Positions 1-12,336 are shown, counted from the stretch's first letter. The stretch: DNA of 64,000 nucleotides from Proteles cristata cristata (GCA_017311185.1 JAESUZ010001066.1:682001-746000); one strand, 5' to 3'. The notes: generated by a model from the letters alone, not told the origin. Translations and numbers: made by a program.

Positions 1-127
1 AAACAGGCTCCAGGCTCTGAGCTAGCTGTCAGCACAGAGCCTGATGTGGGGTTTGAACCCACAAACCGTGAGATCATGACCTGAGCCGAAGTCGGACGCT
101 TAACTGACTGAGCCACCCAGGCGCCCC
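1..127 (-). mobile_element. CAN-SINE (feline tRNA-derived SINE), cut by window edge
   Basis: Reverse complement of the feline SINE head and body. It ends at GAGCCACCCAGGCGCCCC, which is the complement of the canonical 5' head. The CT-rich region and A-rich tail lie outside the window. The body carries the GCTAGCTGTCAGCACAG variant, meaning an extra TAGC in the sense ACAGCTAGCTCAGAG motif, which groups it with the copies at 10816, 37562 and 50782. Non-autonomous retroposon mobilised by L1 machinery; no coding capacity. Confidence 0.95.
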
Positions 128-1924
128 TCTCTTGACCTTTCTTTATGTGTGTTGGGGACTCACCGTATGATGGTGGGCCACTACTCATCTCTTCCCATCT
201 CTGTGCTCAGGGATGTGATGTTGAGAGCTTGAAATCGATCACAGTGGGAATATTTACACCCTTGGAAACTGGAAAATACAATCAGGACATTCCCCCTCCC
301 CTCTCAAGCCCCTGGGAGAGCCTGTTGTTAAAATGCTAACTAGCGTACCCCTCTGGTAAACCTGTGTTGCATTTATGCTTCATGTTTACTGATCCAAAAA
401 AAAAAAAAAATCTGGTTGTCCTTTTCAACATGAAACTAATTTCCATGCGGCTATCTGCCTAATTTTACAGACTGGGTCAGAGGGTGAGAGGGGGTCTTTT
501 AGGTCTAGTTAGTGAGTTAGCTGAAGTATATAGTTCCTGAGTGTGCGTATCTGTGTTCTCAGTTAGGGAGGGGCAGGCTTACCACTCACACTGTACCTGC
601 CCTCCCTGCTGGCTGTTCAGAAGAGCGGGGAGTGAAGGAGGCCTGTCAGATGGGTCCAGTCTGTGCCTTTGCACATAACTTGCTACGTCCATGTTTGGTC
701 TTCAACATCCTCTCATTGTGGTCATGTGTTCTGCATGTCCTGGGCACAGTTTCTTATTTTGCCTTTGGCAGCTGAGAGCTATTATTGGACCCCACAACAT
801 CTGTTTCAGAAACAATGGGTCCCTGGCCAGAAAAACTAATTAGAAAAGAAGTCCCATACAAAATGCCGTCACTTGTGTTGTATATATGTACAGTAAACAA
901 GGTTACCGGTGAAAGAAGGAAAACCCTTTCATATGGTTGGAGTTATTTACAAAGACTGTGACAAGTGATGAAAGACCTGCCAGAGATTTGGAGTTTGAGG
1001 CTGCTGGAGAGGACAGGATGCGAACCAGCCAGCTCTCCTGATGTGGGATGCTTTGCAGAGGCCGCGCTAATTGGCGAATCATTCTCCGGCATGATCAACT
1101 GTAGAAATAACATGTAATGGGTCCCAAAACATTCACTCAGTCCTGCCGGTTCATTCTTCCATCAAATTTTCACTCATCAAGATGTAAGTACAAAGTGCTG
1201 GTGATTTCTTGGAAGGCTGAATAGTTTTTCCTAACCTGGCAGCCGCCAGAACAGGGATGTTTACATTGAGCTGATGAAATGCAAGTAATAGACAAAACAG
1301 AGAACTGTAGGACCAGGAACCCGTAAAAACTCCATCACTTTATCTTTCAGTTTGCTGCCGAAGCAAGAGATGATGGCAAAAACCTCAAAATCTCTCATTT
1401 TCCTTCCTTCCATATCTACAGGAGCACGTTTTCGACTGTTTTATTATGAATGGAGCCTCAACGATGATTGAAACTGCTGTGTGTGTGTGTGTGTGTGTGT
1501 GTGTCTGCTTTTGAGACGTGCAACTTCTTTTTAAAACTTACAGCACTTAGAAGCAAACCAATGATTAATGCTCCATCTAGAGTTTTGAAAGACCAATTAA
1601 TGGATATTCCTTCTATGAACATTTTCTCTCCTATGGAGGCTGAGGCAGGGCTAGGTCATGCTGGCAAGTGAACTTGGTTTTATTTTAAGCCTCTTAACCC
1701 GACCGAACAGCTGCAAGAGTGCTGGGGCCCCTGGAGAATATAGCCCACCTGGTTCCATTCTTTTCCTCCCATCCAGATGAAATTTTTAGTTTTTTAGTTG
1801 CTAACAAGGCAACTACCCATGTCCATGGTTGACTGCCTCAGTCCCAGATAGTTTTGAAACTGGCTATGCCTTAACCTAGTGGTTGCCTCTCACACTCATT
1901 TTGTGTTTAATGGTGTGAATCAGC
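128..1924. other. Non-repetitive stretch without recognised gene
   Basis: No exon with convincing splice signals, RNA gene or recognisable repeat was seen, apart from an A15 run at 396-410 and a TG microsatellite near 1478. Open frames here (64 and 67 codons) are of chance length, and the second one starts inside the microsatellite. Confidence 0.5.
1478..1504. repeat. (TG)n microsatellite
   Basis: Uninterrupted TG dinucleotide run of about 27 bases. Length polymorphism is likely. Confidence 0.95.
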
Positions 1925-1935
1925 ATGATTCTGAA

Positions 1936-2038
1936 GCAGTGGTGCATGCAGGTGAAGGGTGTAGACACAGTTAAACTGAATGGGTTGGAATCCTGGCTCT
2001 GCTATTTACTAGCTGTGTGATTCGGATAAAACACTAAC
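1936..2038 (+). mobile_element. MIR SINE fragment
   Basis: Contains the diagnostic MIR core, seen as GGAATCCTGGCTCTGC then TTTACTAGCTGTGTGA. This is an ancient tRNA-derived mammalian-wide repeat and well diverged. It is the first of three MIR pieces in a row. Confidence 0.8.
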
Positions 2039-2077
2039 TTTTTGTTGTTTTTCAACAATTATTCATATGGTCTTGCT

Positions 2078-2198
2078 ATATGTCAGGCACTGTTGAAGAA
2101 CAGCCCAAATATTAGCTCATTAATTTTCACAACCTGAGGAGAGTACTTTAATTATTGCCCACTTTTCAGATGGGGACACCGAGGTAAAGAAGCTAGTG
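2078..2198 (-). mobile_element. MIR SINE fragment (antisense)
   Basis: Reads as the reverse complement of the MIR 3' half: TGTCAGGCACTGTT, then AGCTCATTAATTTTCACAAC, then CCCACTTTTCAGATGGGGA. It lies between two plus-strand MIR pieces. Confidence 0.8.
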
Positions 2199-2199
2199 G

Positions 2200-2330
2200 G
2201 GCATCTTGGTTAGGAGTGTGGGCTCCAGAGTGGCATAGCCTGGGGGTAGATTCCACATTTGTCACTTTCTGGCTGTGTGTGACCTCAGGCAACAAAACAG
2301 CTCTGTATCTTACCCACCCTGTCACTGTCA
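2200..2330 (+). mobile_element. MIR SINE fragment
   Basis: Begins with the MIR head (GGTTAGGAGTGTGGGCTC), followed by the core (TCACTTTCTGGCTGTGTGTG) and ACCTCAGGCAA. It directly abuts the antisense copy. Confidence 0.75.
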
Positions 2331-2339
2331 TCCTATTCT

Positions 2340-3862
2340 TAGATTTCTTTTTGAAGACCAAGAGAATAAAAATGACATGATATCAGAGTAAATGACCATC
2401 TTTTAAATAGAATGGATTTAGTGTTTTAAACAACCACTGCATCCTTAATTTTCTTATTTTGTAACATACTGGTAAAAACTATAAGATGTACCAGTAAAAA
2501 TCTTTCAATCAGTCTGCACTGGCATCTGAGAACCACTACCTTACCAATGTGTCCCTGGAGTATCATTGTTGTTATAATTAATACTATGTAGTATGCAGAG
2601 AGGTCATTATTGCATTTTTATCATTATTGGCCCAGCCTGTTAAAAAAAAAAAGACAAAAAGAAATGCAGTATCATTCAAACAAAGAAACAAAAAATCCAC
2701 TTACTCTTATTTGGGGAGCAGTAGTACATATCATGTAACTTCGATAATATTTATGGAAAATTCTAAATTTAGCCATTCCCGAAAGCACATATTCATACCG
2801 TAAATTATATCTCCCTTAACTTCTGGAGACCACAGAACACGTCTTTGAGTGAACATAGCGTATCTGGGATTCAAGGGAGTTCTGCTCTGTAGGTGTGTGT
2901 GGATGGGTAATGATCCATGGCTACACACAGTGCCCCGCAGCCAACAAGAAAGCCTCCGAGACTTCTCTGGACATCTGAAAACATTGCCAGGAGAGGAGTC
3001 TCTGCCTGAATATTTCCCTCTCTTCCTGGAAAATATGGCCAGTTTATTGTGGTCCTATCCCGAGGCAGCAGAAATGTGGCAATCTATTCTTTTTTCTAAT
3101 GGATCTTCCATAACATTTTCCACCAAGAATTATTAAATACTCTCGACCTTCATGAAGTAGAGGGAAGGCTGCCCTTTTTTCCCTCTGTCATCTGAAAACA
3201 TGTCAAGATAAGACAAGATGGAGGAACTTTCCTTTTTCTTTTAAGAATTGACCTGGATGTGGAGATGATCTCCTGGGCGTACGTGCTCAGCCTCAGAATT
3301 GAATTGATCTCAGAATTGAATTGATAGATGTTGCATGTTAAATAAATGACAGTGTTATTGTCTCATTTAGAAATTGTGAACAAAAGAGCAGAGTATTTTT
3401 TGTTTTCATTCCTCTCTGTTGCTTTTGAAACTTTTAGATTATGCATTTATTCATAGGGCCCTTTTAACATATACATTAAAAGGAAATAAGTGGGCTGCTC
3501 TTAACATTCCCACTGTGGACATTCGGGTGACATTAAAAAAATTCCATTCATGCCTTGAGATTAATAGAAAAATCAGGACCTTTAAAAATGATTTTATTTC
3601 CAAAATGTTTGCCTGCCAAAATCTAAATATGATTTAGCGTACTTGACTCAGAGTAACGTGTAGAGGGAGTTCGGGTGAAGGGTTTATTGGACTCACACTT
3701 TTGTAGATTTATAACCTTTGGTTTGTGTATTGTAGAAATGAGTGGACAGACAACGTGGTCAGTGACCATCTTGTGCTTCCCTAATGGCACGGTATGGGCC
3801 ACAATTCACATTCTTAATTTCCATGTTGAAGGTACATAGCTGAGAACCTAAGGACATAAACA
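2340..3862. other. Stretch without recognised gene
   Basis: AT-rich, with an A-rich run near 2641-2652. A 95-codon open frame at 2849-3136 resembles no known protein and has no supporting splice or promoter context. Confidence 0.45.
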
Positions 3863-3878
3863 CTCTTTTTAGACTAGT

Positions 3879-4099
3879 ATTTTTTTTTTTTACTTTTTTT
3901 TATTTATTTCTGAGAGACAGAGAGAGAGAGAGTGAGCAGGGGAAGGTCAGAGTGAGAGGGAGACACAGAATCTGAAACAGGCTCCAGGCTCTGAGCTGGC
4001 CATCAGCACAGAGCCGGCGAGGGGCTCAAACCCACGAACTGTGAGATCATGACCCGAGCCGAAGTCAGATGCTTAACCGACTGAGCCACCCAGGGACCC
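3879..4099 (-). mobile_element. CAN-SINE with perfect 16-bp TSD
   Basis: Full-length antisense feline SINE with T-rich left end (sense A-tail), GA-rich segment, body and 5' head at the right. It is flanked by the exact duplication CTCTTTTTAGACTAGT at 3863-3878 and 4100-4115. The body reads CTGATGGCCAGCTCAGAGCC in sense orientation with a CAGAAATAAAT tail, intermediate between the common and the young subtype seen here. Confidence 0.97.
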
Positions 4100-4115
4100 C
4101 TCTTTTTAGACTAGT

Positions 4116-6989
4116 TTTGTTTTGTCTTGCTTTTTAACTTTTCCCACTTTCAATAACACTTTCATTTTTGTTCCTGTTTATACTCAACCCAGTGGAGTAT
4201 ATTCAAACAGAAAGAAGAAAAGAACGCAATCTGTTCTTCCATCCACATTCTTTTTCAGTTGATAGCTTTGCTGAGATAGGATTCTCGACCATCGTTCTTT
4301 ATCTTTGCTTAAAGGCTGACTCAAAGTTTGAGAATACTTTCCGCCTGGTCAGGGAGTTTGTTCGGCTGCTTGAGCTGAGATAGAAGGAGGCAGTATGATT
4401 CTGTTCTTTGGACAACTTGTTTATATGGAACCAAGATTTGTCTCCTTGAAGTTTTGACCTTTGTGTCCCATAGAGCAATAATCCTTTTTTCATGTGACAA
4501 ACTTTATTTGAAGGCAGTGGTTACATCCGACTGAAGTTCACTCTTGAGGTTAAAAATTCTCGAATTCTTTAAAAGTTCCCCAGAAACATGATTTTGAGCC
4601 CTGTCTCTATTCCTAATTGGAGTTGTCTGTCTTTTCAATTTAGTCTCTTGTACAGCATGGCTCCCAGAAATGAGCACAACTCCCAGGAATGTCTGGTTAG
4701 AGTAGAGCGGTGAAGGATTCTGTCTCCCCCATTCAGGGATGCTAAATCTGTGAAGGAGCCATGAACTCCTTTTGGGGAATGCTGAACTTACCATCCACTT
4801 AAGCCAATTAAAACCACTAGACATTTTTGTTTTGCTGTAAGCCATATTTTTCCCTCGCCAAGAATGTTTTATTCTCTATCGCTTGACTGGCTTTGTAGCA
4901 AATGAAAATTTGCTACCTTCATTCCATCATCCTCCAATAAAACATGTAGAAAATGACAGAGCTGAGAACAGAACCCTGTAAGATGCTCCTGGACCTTCCT
5001 CCATGGTGACTGGTTAGCACTGAGTTTCAGCCGATTAATAATCCACCTAACTAAAAACGATTCAGGCCAATCCATCCATCTTGTTCATGAAGTCATTTCC
5101 TTTGCCCATGACTTACCTCCCTAAGTGAAAAGTGAATGTGACGGGTGTTCTCTTTAAATGCATTCTGTTTTCTAGTCATTGCTCCTGAATGAAACTCACG
5201 TGTTCATCCTTTCTTAGCTATTTCCAGTGGCTGGGAAATAGCCCTCATGTGTCAACAGAGACTTGGGTTCCCTTATAGACACTAGACGGTATTTCTGTTT
5301 TGTTGGATTTCAGTTCTTTTTTGGCTTTTTCCACTCCCTCTCTTTTAGTTCCAAGATCACTCTTGTTTTCAGAAGGTGGAAGCGTTCTCACCTCTCAGTC
5401 TTTTGCCAACATTTCAACATTACCTCAAGCAAATAAATGGATTTCTTTTATAATTTGCTGTTACTAACTAACATCCCGTCTTAAACATGGAGACGTTTAG
5501 TACTACTCTTCCCACATTTTCAAAACAAGGCTTTGCACATTTATTGTTTGTCTCTGCTGAAAGCCTTTCTTCCATCTTTCACGTATTCATTGTTAAAGCT
5601 GACTTTATTGGGAGCTCCCTGAACTGGATTTTTTTTTTTTTTTAGCAACACATTTCTTTTTGTCCTAATTTTACCTTCTGGAGGCTTATGCTGGGATAAT
5701 GACAGTGTTATCTATGAAATATTTGAAGGCTTTCCTCCTAACTTCTTTCTAGACCCAACCACTGTGTGCACTCCAAGGGTCTAGGGTAAATCCGCACCCC
5801 TTTTCTCTCAGGTTCGTGTCATTGTCATGTTGCTCACCAATCTCTTGGTTCACAGTTGGTCCATTAGTAGTGATGCTCCTGGTTGTTTCCTAACACTTGA
5901 GTTGGGGATCAGGCTTGGGGTGTAGAAGTGTGCTCCTATGAAACCCCGAGAATGAAGCTATTGTAGCCCTTTCTTTGCTTTTTGGGTCGCTGTAGTTCCT
6001 TTTTCTTTTCTTAACATTTCCACCTTGCTTTGACTGGTATAGGTTTGGGGGGAGAGAACAGTAAACTAGGAGCCAAGTGACTGCTTTCTAGACATTAAAC
6101 AGCCATAAACCCGCCCTGCAGCCCAGGGCAAAAGCTTGGCCTCAAGAGGCTCCTAATTTTTTTTAATCTCCTTAGAATAAAGGGGTTCAGCAAGGCTTCA
6201 TCTTATTAATTGTATAAACTTCAAAAATGAAGCCTGAAGAAGACGTCTTGGTTCTGGACCTTGATTTAGGATCTAAGACCACATTAGTTCTGGGACAACT
6301 GATATTGATCTGCCTTATTACTGGAGCTTCAGGTTTCTAAAATTCTGTGCTTCTTTTATTATTCTCAGTAGGGAAATGTTTTAATCAGGAAGAGCACTGG
6401 AAAAAGAGAGAGAACGCTGATGTAATAATTTGCACAAAACACAAGATACTGCATCAATGCATGTTCATATTTCCTTTTCAGAAAGTTTTGACATGAGGTG
6501 TGTTTCAAATTTAGAGATATGTGACATCCTTGGGGAGCTTCAAAGCCAAACACTTCTGAAACAGAACAGTCAGACAATGTGAGATAAAGACTAATACCAT
6601 TGCTATTTCAGCAACAAAACATGAATATCCATATAAAATGGGATAAAGGATATTACCTCATGTTAGTTAAGATCAGGTTGCCAGCCACACTTATGAAAAA
6701 ATGTCTCTTTTCAGATTTCCTTTTGGATTTCAGAATGGTGGATAAAGGATTATGTATGGGTCTATATTAGGAAATAAATTGGGGCATAGATAGTAGAGGT
6801 CAGAACTCGATTTACTTACTGGTTTTTGTGTTTACCAGAATAGAAGATGGGAAATTGGGCATGATATGTATCCATTTGATTTTACAAGTTTCATCCCAAG
6901 CCTTCAAGTGAAGTACATACACGTGGATGACACCCACTGACTGCCTCTGCAAGTAAAATGGACTACATTTGGGCTTCCATTGTATGCTA
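4116..6989. other. Stretch without recognised gene or repeat
   Basis: Nearly 2.9 kb in which I recognise only a T run at about 5629-5645. A 113-codon antisense open frame (4504-4845) matches nothing I know. Confidence 0.45.
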
Positions 6990-7445
6990 AACAAATTCTT
7001 TCATTCCCTAGATTTTTTGACCTTGTACAAGGTGCCAATTCCTGAACTAGGTAAATGTGGATATAAGAATAAATATATTACTTATCTATCACCACCCTTA
7101 TTGAACTCACCAGTCAAAAAAGGAAGAGAGGCATTATGCAAATGTTTGCAAATTGGCAGGAAAACTTAATCTGGTCTATGGTTCAAGGGAGAATTCCCTT
7201 AGAATAGGCATTTAGACTCAAACGTGAAGGATGACATGGTGCCAGCCAGATGAAGAGGGTAGGGGAGAAGCAATGTTCCAGGATGTGGGCATATGTGATG
7301 GTATAGGTGGGAGAAACCCATTCAGTGAGTTCGAAAGTTCTAGTAAGGTTGGAGCATAGAGGAAGATGAAGAGTAGCTAGAGAGGTGAGTTAGGGATTTT
7401 GTAGAGGACTATGTAAGCCATTAAAGAGTTTAGGACCACTGGTTA
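6990..7445 (-). mobile_element. L2 LINE 3' region relic (antisense)
   Basis: Shows the order expected of a reversed L2 3' region: ACAAGGTGCCAATTCCTGAAC, then TTATTGAACTCACCAGTC, then the AAGGATGACATGGTGCC and GATTTTGTAGAGGACTATG motifs. Strongly diverged; boundaries approximate. Confidence 0.6.
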
Positions 7446-7465
7446 CTATGTCAGTCTTCTTTACA

Positions 7466-7562
7466 AATGAGCTGTTCTTTGAGTCATGGACCATATTCTA
7501 TCCTTTGTATTCCAGAGCTCATCACAATGATTGGCATATGGTAAATGAATATTTTTGAAAGG
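7466..7562 (+). mobile_element. L2 LINE 3' end fragment
   Basis: Resembles the terminal L2 segment in sense (CTTTGTATTCCAGAGC, then TTGGCATATGGTAAATGAAT). It lies in opposite orientation to the L2 relic just upstream, so two separate copies are present. A purine-rich stretch follows at about 7556-7600. Confidence 0.5.
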
Positions 7563-7734
7563 AAAAATTAGAAGGAAGAAAGGAAAGGAGTGAGGGATAG
7601 GAATGAAATTAAGAATGGATGACTAAATATGAACATTGAAGAAAACTTCAGTATGAGTATGGTGTTAACCATTTTGAAGAGTTAGGAGGTGATTATTTAG
7701 CTAAGCATTCAGAATTTGGGATTTTAAATAAAGC

Positions 7735-7855
7735 TGTATCATATTCTATAACTTCAGGCAAACAGCTTTGCTCCCAAAACCTGTTTCCTCTTCTGCAAAA
7801 TGAGATAGTTCATCTAGCATCTCTAGCCCTGAAATTCAATAAATCTATAAAAAGA
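7735..7855 (+). mobile_element. Possible MIR fragment
   Basis: Weak MIR-like order: ATAACTTCAGGCAAACAG, CTGTTTCCTCTTCTGCAAAA, TGAGATAGTTCATCTAGC. Too diverged to be sure. Confidence 0.4.
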
Positions 7856-8429
7856 ACTTTCAAATAAGTGTGGGGCAGATTTCTATCATTCAGAGCACAA
7901 TTGGTTGTAAATTGCAGTGTGATTCTTGTGGATACCACAGCATGAGGAAAGAATCATGGGAAGAGGCTGTTTTCAGGAAGGTATATGCCCACATACATCA
8001 TCTAAACTTTTTGATTCATCTTTCATTGAATATTCATCCTACTCCTAACAATATAGTCCGAAGAGCTGTTTTCCTCAGATTTATATTCAGTAACGCCCTC
8101 GACATTTCTCAAATTACTAGTGTCAGTTAAACAAGAACAAAACAAGAATGTTAAAAATACATCGTGTCTCTATGCCATGGCCGCAAAAAGGGAATAGCCA
8201 ACTTGCCAGTGAAGGCTTTCTTTTCAGGGAACATAATTTGCATGTGGGGCTTCATTCAAATACTTTGAAAATGTGTCCAAGGAAATATGGCAATTGAAAT
8301 GATTATCAGAAACTCATTGTGTTTCACTCTAAATCACACTTGTTTCCAAGGTGCTGAAGGAGGATCAGCAGAGGGTATTTGGAGCCCACTCTCGGTCCTC
8401 AAACATATAAGATATTTTTTCTTAAAAGA
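7856..8429. other. Stretch without recognised gene
   Basis: Unique-looking sequence. The 86-codon open frame at 7870-8130 has no recognisable domain. Confidence 0.4.
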
Positions 8430-8639
8430 AAATTTTTTTTACTGTTTATTTTTGAGAGAAAGGGAGTCAGAACGTGAGCAGGGGAGGGGCAGAGAGAGAG
8501 GGAGACACAGAATCTGAAGCAGGCGCCAGGCTCTGACTTGTCAGCACAGAGCTCAACTCCAGGCTTGAACTCACAAACAGTGAGATCATGACCTGAGCTG
8601 AAGTCAGACGCTTAACCAACTGAGCCACTCGGAGCCCCA
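8430..8639 (-). mobile_element. CAN-SINE
   Basis: Antisense feline SINE: TTTATTTTTGAGAGAAAGGG at the left, the body with CTGACTTGTCAGCACAGAGC, and the head GAGCCACTCGGAGCCCC at the right. A possible short TSD (about ATTTTTTCTT on both sides) is hard to separate from the flanking T runs. Confidence 0.93.
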
Positions 8640-8994
8640 GGGCATTTTTTTCTTCTTGTCCAGTTTGGTCTATGGCAACTTGACCTATTTTCCTGCTTTG
8701 TTCCTCCAGTGTGTGCAGATAAAATTTATATTATTTGGCTTAGAACTTCGAAGAACTTTTATGACTGTCTATGTGGAAGACATTTTAGTATTTAGTAGAC
8801 ATTGTAGTGTGGACAAACTTGAGAGCATATGAAGACAATGGGCTTGAGCACAAGTTTTTTGAACTGGGTTTTCTACATGAGAGATGTGAAAGCAGAGGCC
8901 AGGGAGCGGCAGACAAATCTCTATGTCTTGGTTTTTATAATATAGCTGAAATAGTGAGAAGCTGAGGCAAGATGGAGAGACTGAAGTCCAGTGA

Positions 8995-9130
8995 CACCTG
9001 CAAGGCCCTGACTCATGTTGCATGACCTTGGGGAGTTCACTTAATCTCTTTGGGCCTCATTGTCCTCTCCTGTATGATGAATGAATAAGACCATAGGAAA
9101 CCCAGGGATTCTCAGTTCTAAAATTCTAAC
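8995..9130 (+). mobile_element. MIR SINE fragment
   Basis: MIR-like GCATGACCTTGGGGAGTTCA, CTTAATCTCTTTGGGCCTCA and TGTCCTCTCCTGTATGATGA in the expected order. Diverged. Confidence 0.6.
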
Positions 9131-9425
9131 ATTTTCTACAGTCTTAGGAAGACAAGTTGCTTTATGTACAAAAATTTTTAAAATTGCCCATCTTTGGTCT
9201 GAGCTAAAATGTCATAGAGATTCAAGCTTATTCTAATAAAAAATGTTTACACATTTACTCAAGGCAAGACTGTCAATTTCTGGTAAAAGAAGTGTAATAG
9301 TTGCTAAATGATGACCTGCCCTACTTTTCACTTTGGGATAAACTTCGTTTACTTTCTCCAATGTGCTTTAAATCTCAGAACCCAAATATCAAGAATAACT
9401 CTAATTACAAACATATTTGACTGTT

Positions 9426-9431
<6 letters not shown>

Positions 9432-9484
<53 letters not shown>

Positions 9485-9526
9485 ACTCTCTCTCTCTCTC
9501 TCTATATATATATAAATATATATATG
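9432..9526. repeat. Compound microsatellite (CA)n-(CT)n-(TA)n
   Basis: About 50 bases of CA/AC, then ACGTA, a CT run, and a TATATA stretch interrupted by AAATA. An in-frame reading (His-Thr repeats) is a pure repeat artefact. Confidence 0.95.
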
Positions 9527-10035
9527 TGACATGTATAATATTTATATATTAATATTTGGTTTATTTGAAACATTTTTACTACTAAGAGTTTACATCTACT
9601 TTATGGTTTAAAGAATAATGCTTTCCAGGCACTACCATGCAGGACAATGTTATTAGTTTATAAGAAATGAAAGGGAAAAATTGTTACAATCTGAGGTTCC
9701 AAGGAAATTTTCTACAGGAAGTAACCATTACATAGAGTAAACTTTTGTCTGCCTAAGTTAACACTTCACTTAAAACATACTGTCCAAGTCTGCTAGACCC
9801 AATTCAAGGACAGAGGCTTTAGTATATCACAAAATGATTAGTAACGATGAGTTATCTTTGTGATTTTGTCTCTGCCCTATACTACTGGTACGGCATTCTG
9901 CTTAGCTTTGCACCACTTAAGGGTGTGTGTCTCAATTCCTCTTCTATAAAATGAGAGGAATATGGGAATCCTCTTCCAGGCCACAAAAGAAAGAGGCTGT
10001 AAGAAAAACACGTCAAAAATATTGTCAGCTCTCAT
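9527..10035. other. Stretch without recognised gene
   Basis: AT-rich sequence after the microsatellite. Nothing recognised. Confidence 0.4.
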
Positions 10036-10073
10036 GGGGCATCTGGGTGGCTCAGTCGGTTGAGCGTCTGACT
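10036..10073 (+). mobile_element. 5' head fragment of a CAN-SINE
   Basis: Only the tRNA-related head is present (GGGGCATCTGGGTGGCTCAG, then TCGGTTGAGCGTCTGACT), about 38 bases. The body, CT-rich region and A tail are absent and no TSD is evident. Loss of the 3' part is unusual for a retroposon, which normally loses its 5' part, so later deletion is likely. Confidence 0.85.
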
Positions 10074-10803
10074 AAGACCCATTCTATATGGGAGAGAAGA
10101 GCAGGAAGTTTTTTATTGCTTTTGATGGTGTTCTGTTTTTTAATTTTTCAAAGAACTGAAGATCAAACACTCAGTTACTACCCCAAGGGAGTTTACATAC
10201 TGATAACATTTGCTTCTTTGTGGGGAGTGGGCTATTCGGGGAATCACTGTGGGATGTGTAGGCATCTCATTTGGAGGCTGCAGAGCCTGGCAAGTAGCAA
10301 TGATCGGCAGTTACCCTCTGACAGTTATTCTGTGGCTTAAGGAAAATGGCTTGTGGTCACAGTCCAATCCCTGCTGGACAGGTATCCACATCATAAGAAA
10401 CCACCACTCGATTTGGCACCGAGGCGAACTATTATTGGCAGCGAAGAGAGAAGGCCTGAATCAGCATTTGGTCGGAGAGCCCTGACCATCTAACCTGGTC
10501 ACTCAAGGCCAGGCCTGAGACAGACAGTGTTGCAGGGTAAAATGCGAACACCGAAGGGACCTTTGCCTGATAGCACTTGACAGTCTATGGATAAAATGAG
10601 CCTTCTGATCTCTAAGCTTTTCCATCTGGCACATTTTTATGACTTTAATTTCATAAAGAAAAGGAAATCCCCTCTCTACTCATATTGAATATGATCTTTG
10701 ATTAGCCCATTTAAAAATATAAGCAGATACTACAGGCACTACTATTACTGTATAACAGTGTATCTAAGCCCTCAATGTTGTTTTAAACACAGTCACTGTG
10801 CTG
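10074..10803. other. Unique stretch, no recognised gene
   Basis: Less AT-rich than its surroundings between about 10200 and 10560. Overlapping open frames of 137 (9927-10340) and 91 codons (10210-10485) exist. The first runs through the SINE head fragment, and neither resembles a known protein. Confidence 0.4.
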
Positions 10804-10815
10804 AGAAAGTACACA

Positions 10816-11032
10816 TAATTTTTTTTTTTAATTATTTTTGAGAGAGAGAGAGAGAGATAGCATGAGCAGGGGAGGGTCAGAGAGAGAAGGAGACACAGAA
10901 TCTGAAAGAGGCTCTAGGCTCTGAGCTAGCTGTCAGCACAGAGCCCGACACGGGGCTCGAACCCACGAACCATGAGATCATGACCTGAGCCAAAGTTGGA
11001 CACTTAACCAACTGAGCCACCCAGGTGCCCCT
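10816..11032 (-). mobile_element. CAN-SINE with TSD
   Basis: Antisense copy, GCTAGCTGTCAGCACAG type. TSD AGAAAGTACACA (10804-10815) against AGAAAGTTCACA (11033-11044), one mismatch. Confidence 0.96.
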
Positions 11033-11044
11033 AGAAAGTTCACA

Positions 11045-12325
11045 GTTTTAACAGAATGGCAAAGCGATGATGAAGAAAAGCAAAGAAGTCCGTGCCTGAA
11101 GGTCACTGAGCACTGAAAGCATGTCTTTCAGTGAGCTGGCAGGTTCATGGCCAGTTTACTACCACACACCTCAGGGGCAACAGAAGACCTATGGTATAGT
11201 ACTGTCCAGCCAGTGGCATTCTCCAGGCCTGATTTTCCTGAAACTGGATGTCCTAGTAAGCCATGGTATCTACCGCAAAGAAATATAAGTGGCTTATTCT
11301 TCCAGTAGGAGCTCACTTTGTTTCCTACACTTCTCCATATCTGGTTATTTTTATTCAACACACAGTAAAATACATCCCTGAATGGAGAGAGCATGCTAAT
11401 GGATCAAAGGTGTTCCAAGGGCATTGCCACCAATATGTCAACAGTAGAATTTACCTGGCCCACGGGGCCCAACAGTCATTAAACAGGGTAGCAGTCTGGG
11501 GCGCCAATGAGCGCCACACTATTATAGTTAACATTGACCTCGGTAGGGTGGGTGCACCTCCTGCTGGTCGATAAATGAGGTAACTTTAATGGCAGCTTTG
11601 AGGTGAACCAAGGTTTTATTCCTTGGCCACGGCTGAAATCGTGGCTGGCCATATGGAGCAGAGGGTGATATTTAGGAGTGTGGAGAGGCAGACAAAACGC
11701 TCATAAAGTGCTTGGAAAATGCTTATAAATGTGGTTAAGAAGAGACAAGGCATTGGAAACAAAAGCAGATTTTCCAAACCAAATCTCTGAGATGCAATAT
11801 ATATACACATATATTTTTATTCTGGAGACAAGCTCTGGTTGAACTGTGTGGCGCAACTGCTAACAGCCTTTTGCCAGAAGGAGTCACGTAAACGTGGCGG
11901 AGAAATGCTTTTCTCCTTTAGGGAATAGTGACTTTTCTCTTTCCTGTGACGTTTTTTCCCCTTGCCCTACCTGGAAACAGTTATTGTGGCTATAATCATA
12001 TCGAGCTAAAAACATGGAGATGAATTAGGCTTAAAAGTACTTAGCGTTAACACATTGTAGAGTCAACATAGGCAACATCATTTAGAGTAATTAACGTTTT
12101 GTGCTTTAAGCTGTATTTGCTGAATTTCTTCGGATAGTCATAATTTTTGGCATTTCTATTTAAAATGTTGTACTTACTTTTATACTAAATCAAAGACAAT
12201 TTCTTACTAAGTTTCGAAGTGAAAGGAACAGAATATAATTCTAAAGCAAAAAAGTGGGACTGACATGATCAGGGCAAATATAACGTAATTGCTAGCTCTC
12301 ACGGATGTTAGGATGATTGAGGGTA
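11045..12325. other. Unique stretch, no recognised gene
   Basis: Contains a moderately GC-rich part with several CpGs around 11440-11570, including GGGGCGCC and GAGCGCCAC. A plus-strand open frame of 103 codons (11263-11574) overlaps it and an 88-codon antisense frame (11128-11394) overlaps partly. No domain recognised. Confidence 0.4.
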
Positions 12326-12336
12326 GAATTTGATTT

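Noticed and set aside
9308..9529. Open frame with His-Thr repeats
   Set aside because: Translation of the CA/CT/TA microsatellite. The same applies to frames at 1468-1671, 15309-15491 and 52440-52688.
10036..10073. tRNA gene candidate from the tRNA-like SINE head
   Set aside because: Only box-A-like similarity remains; no cloverleaf, anticodon stem or 3' half.
9927..10340. 137-codon plus-strand open frame
   Set aside because: Runs through the SINE head fragment and shows no protein family.
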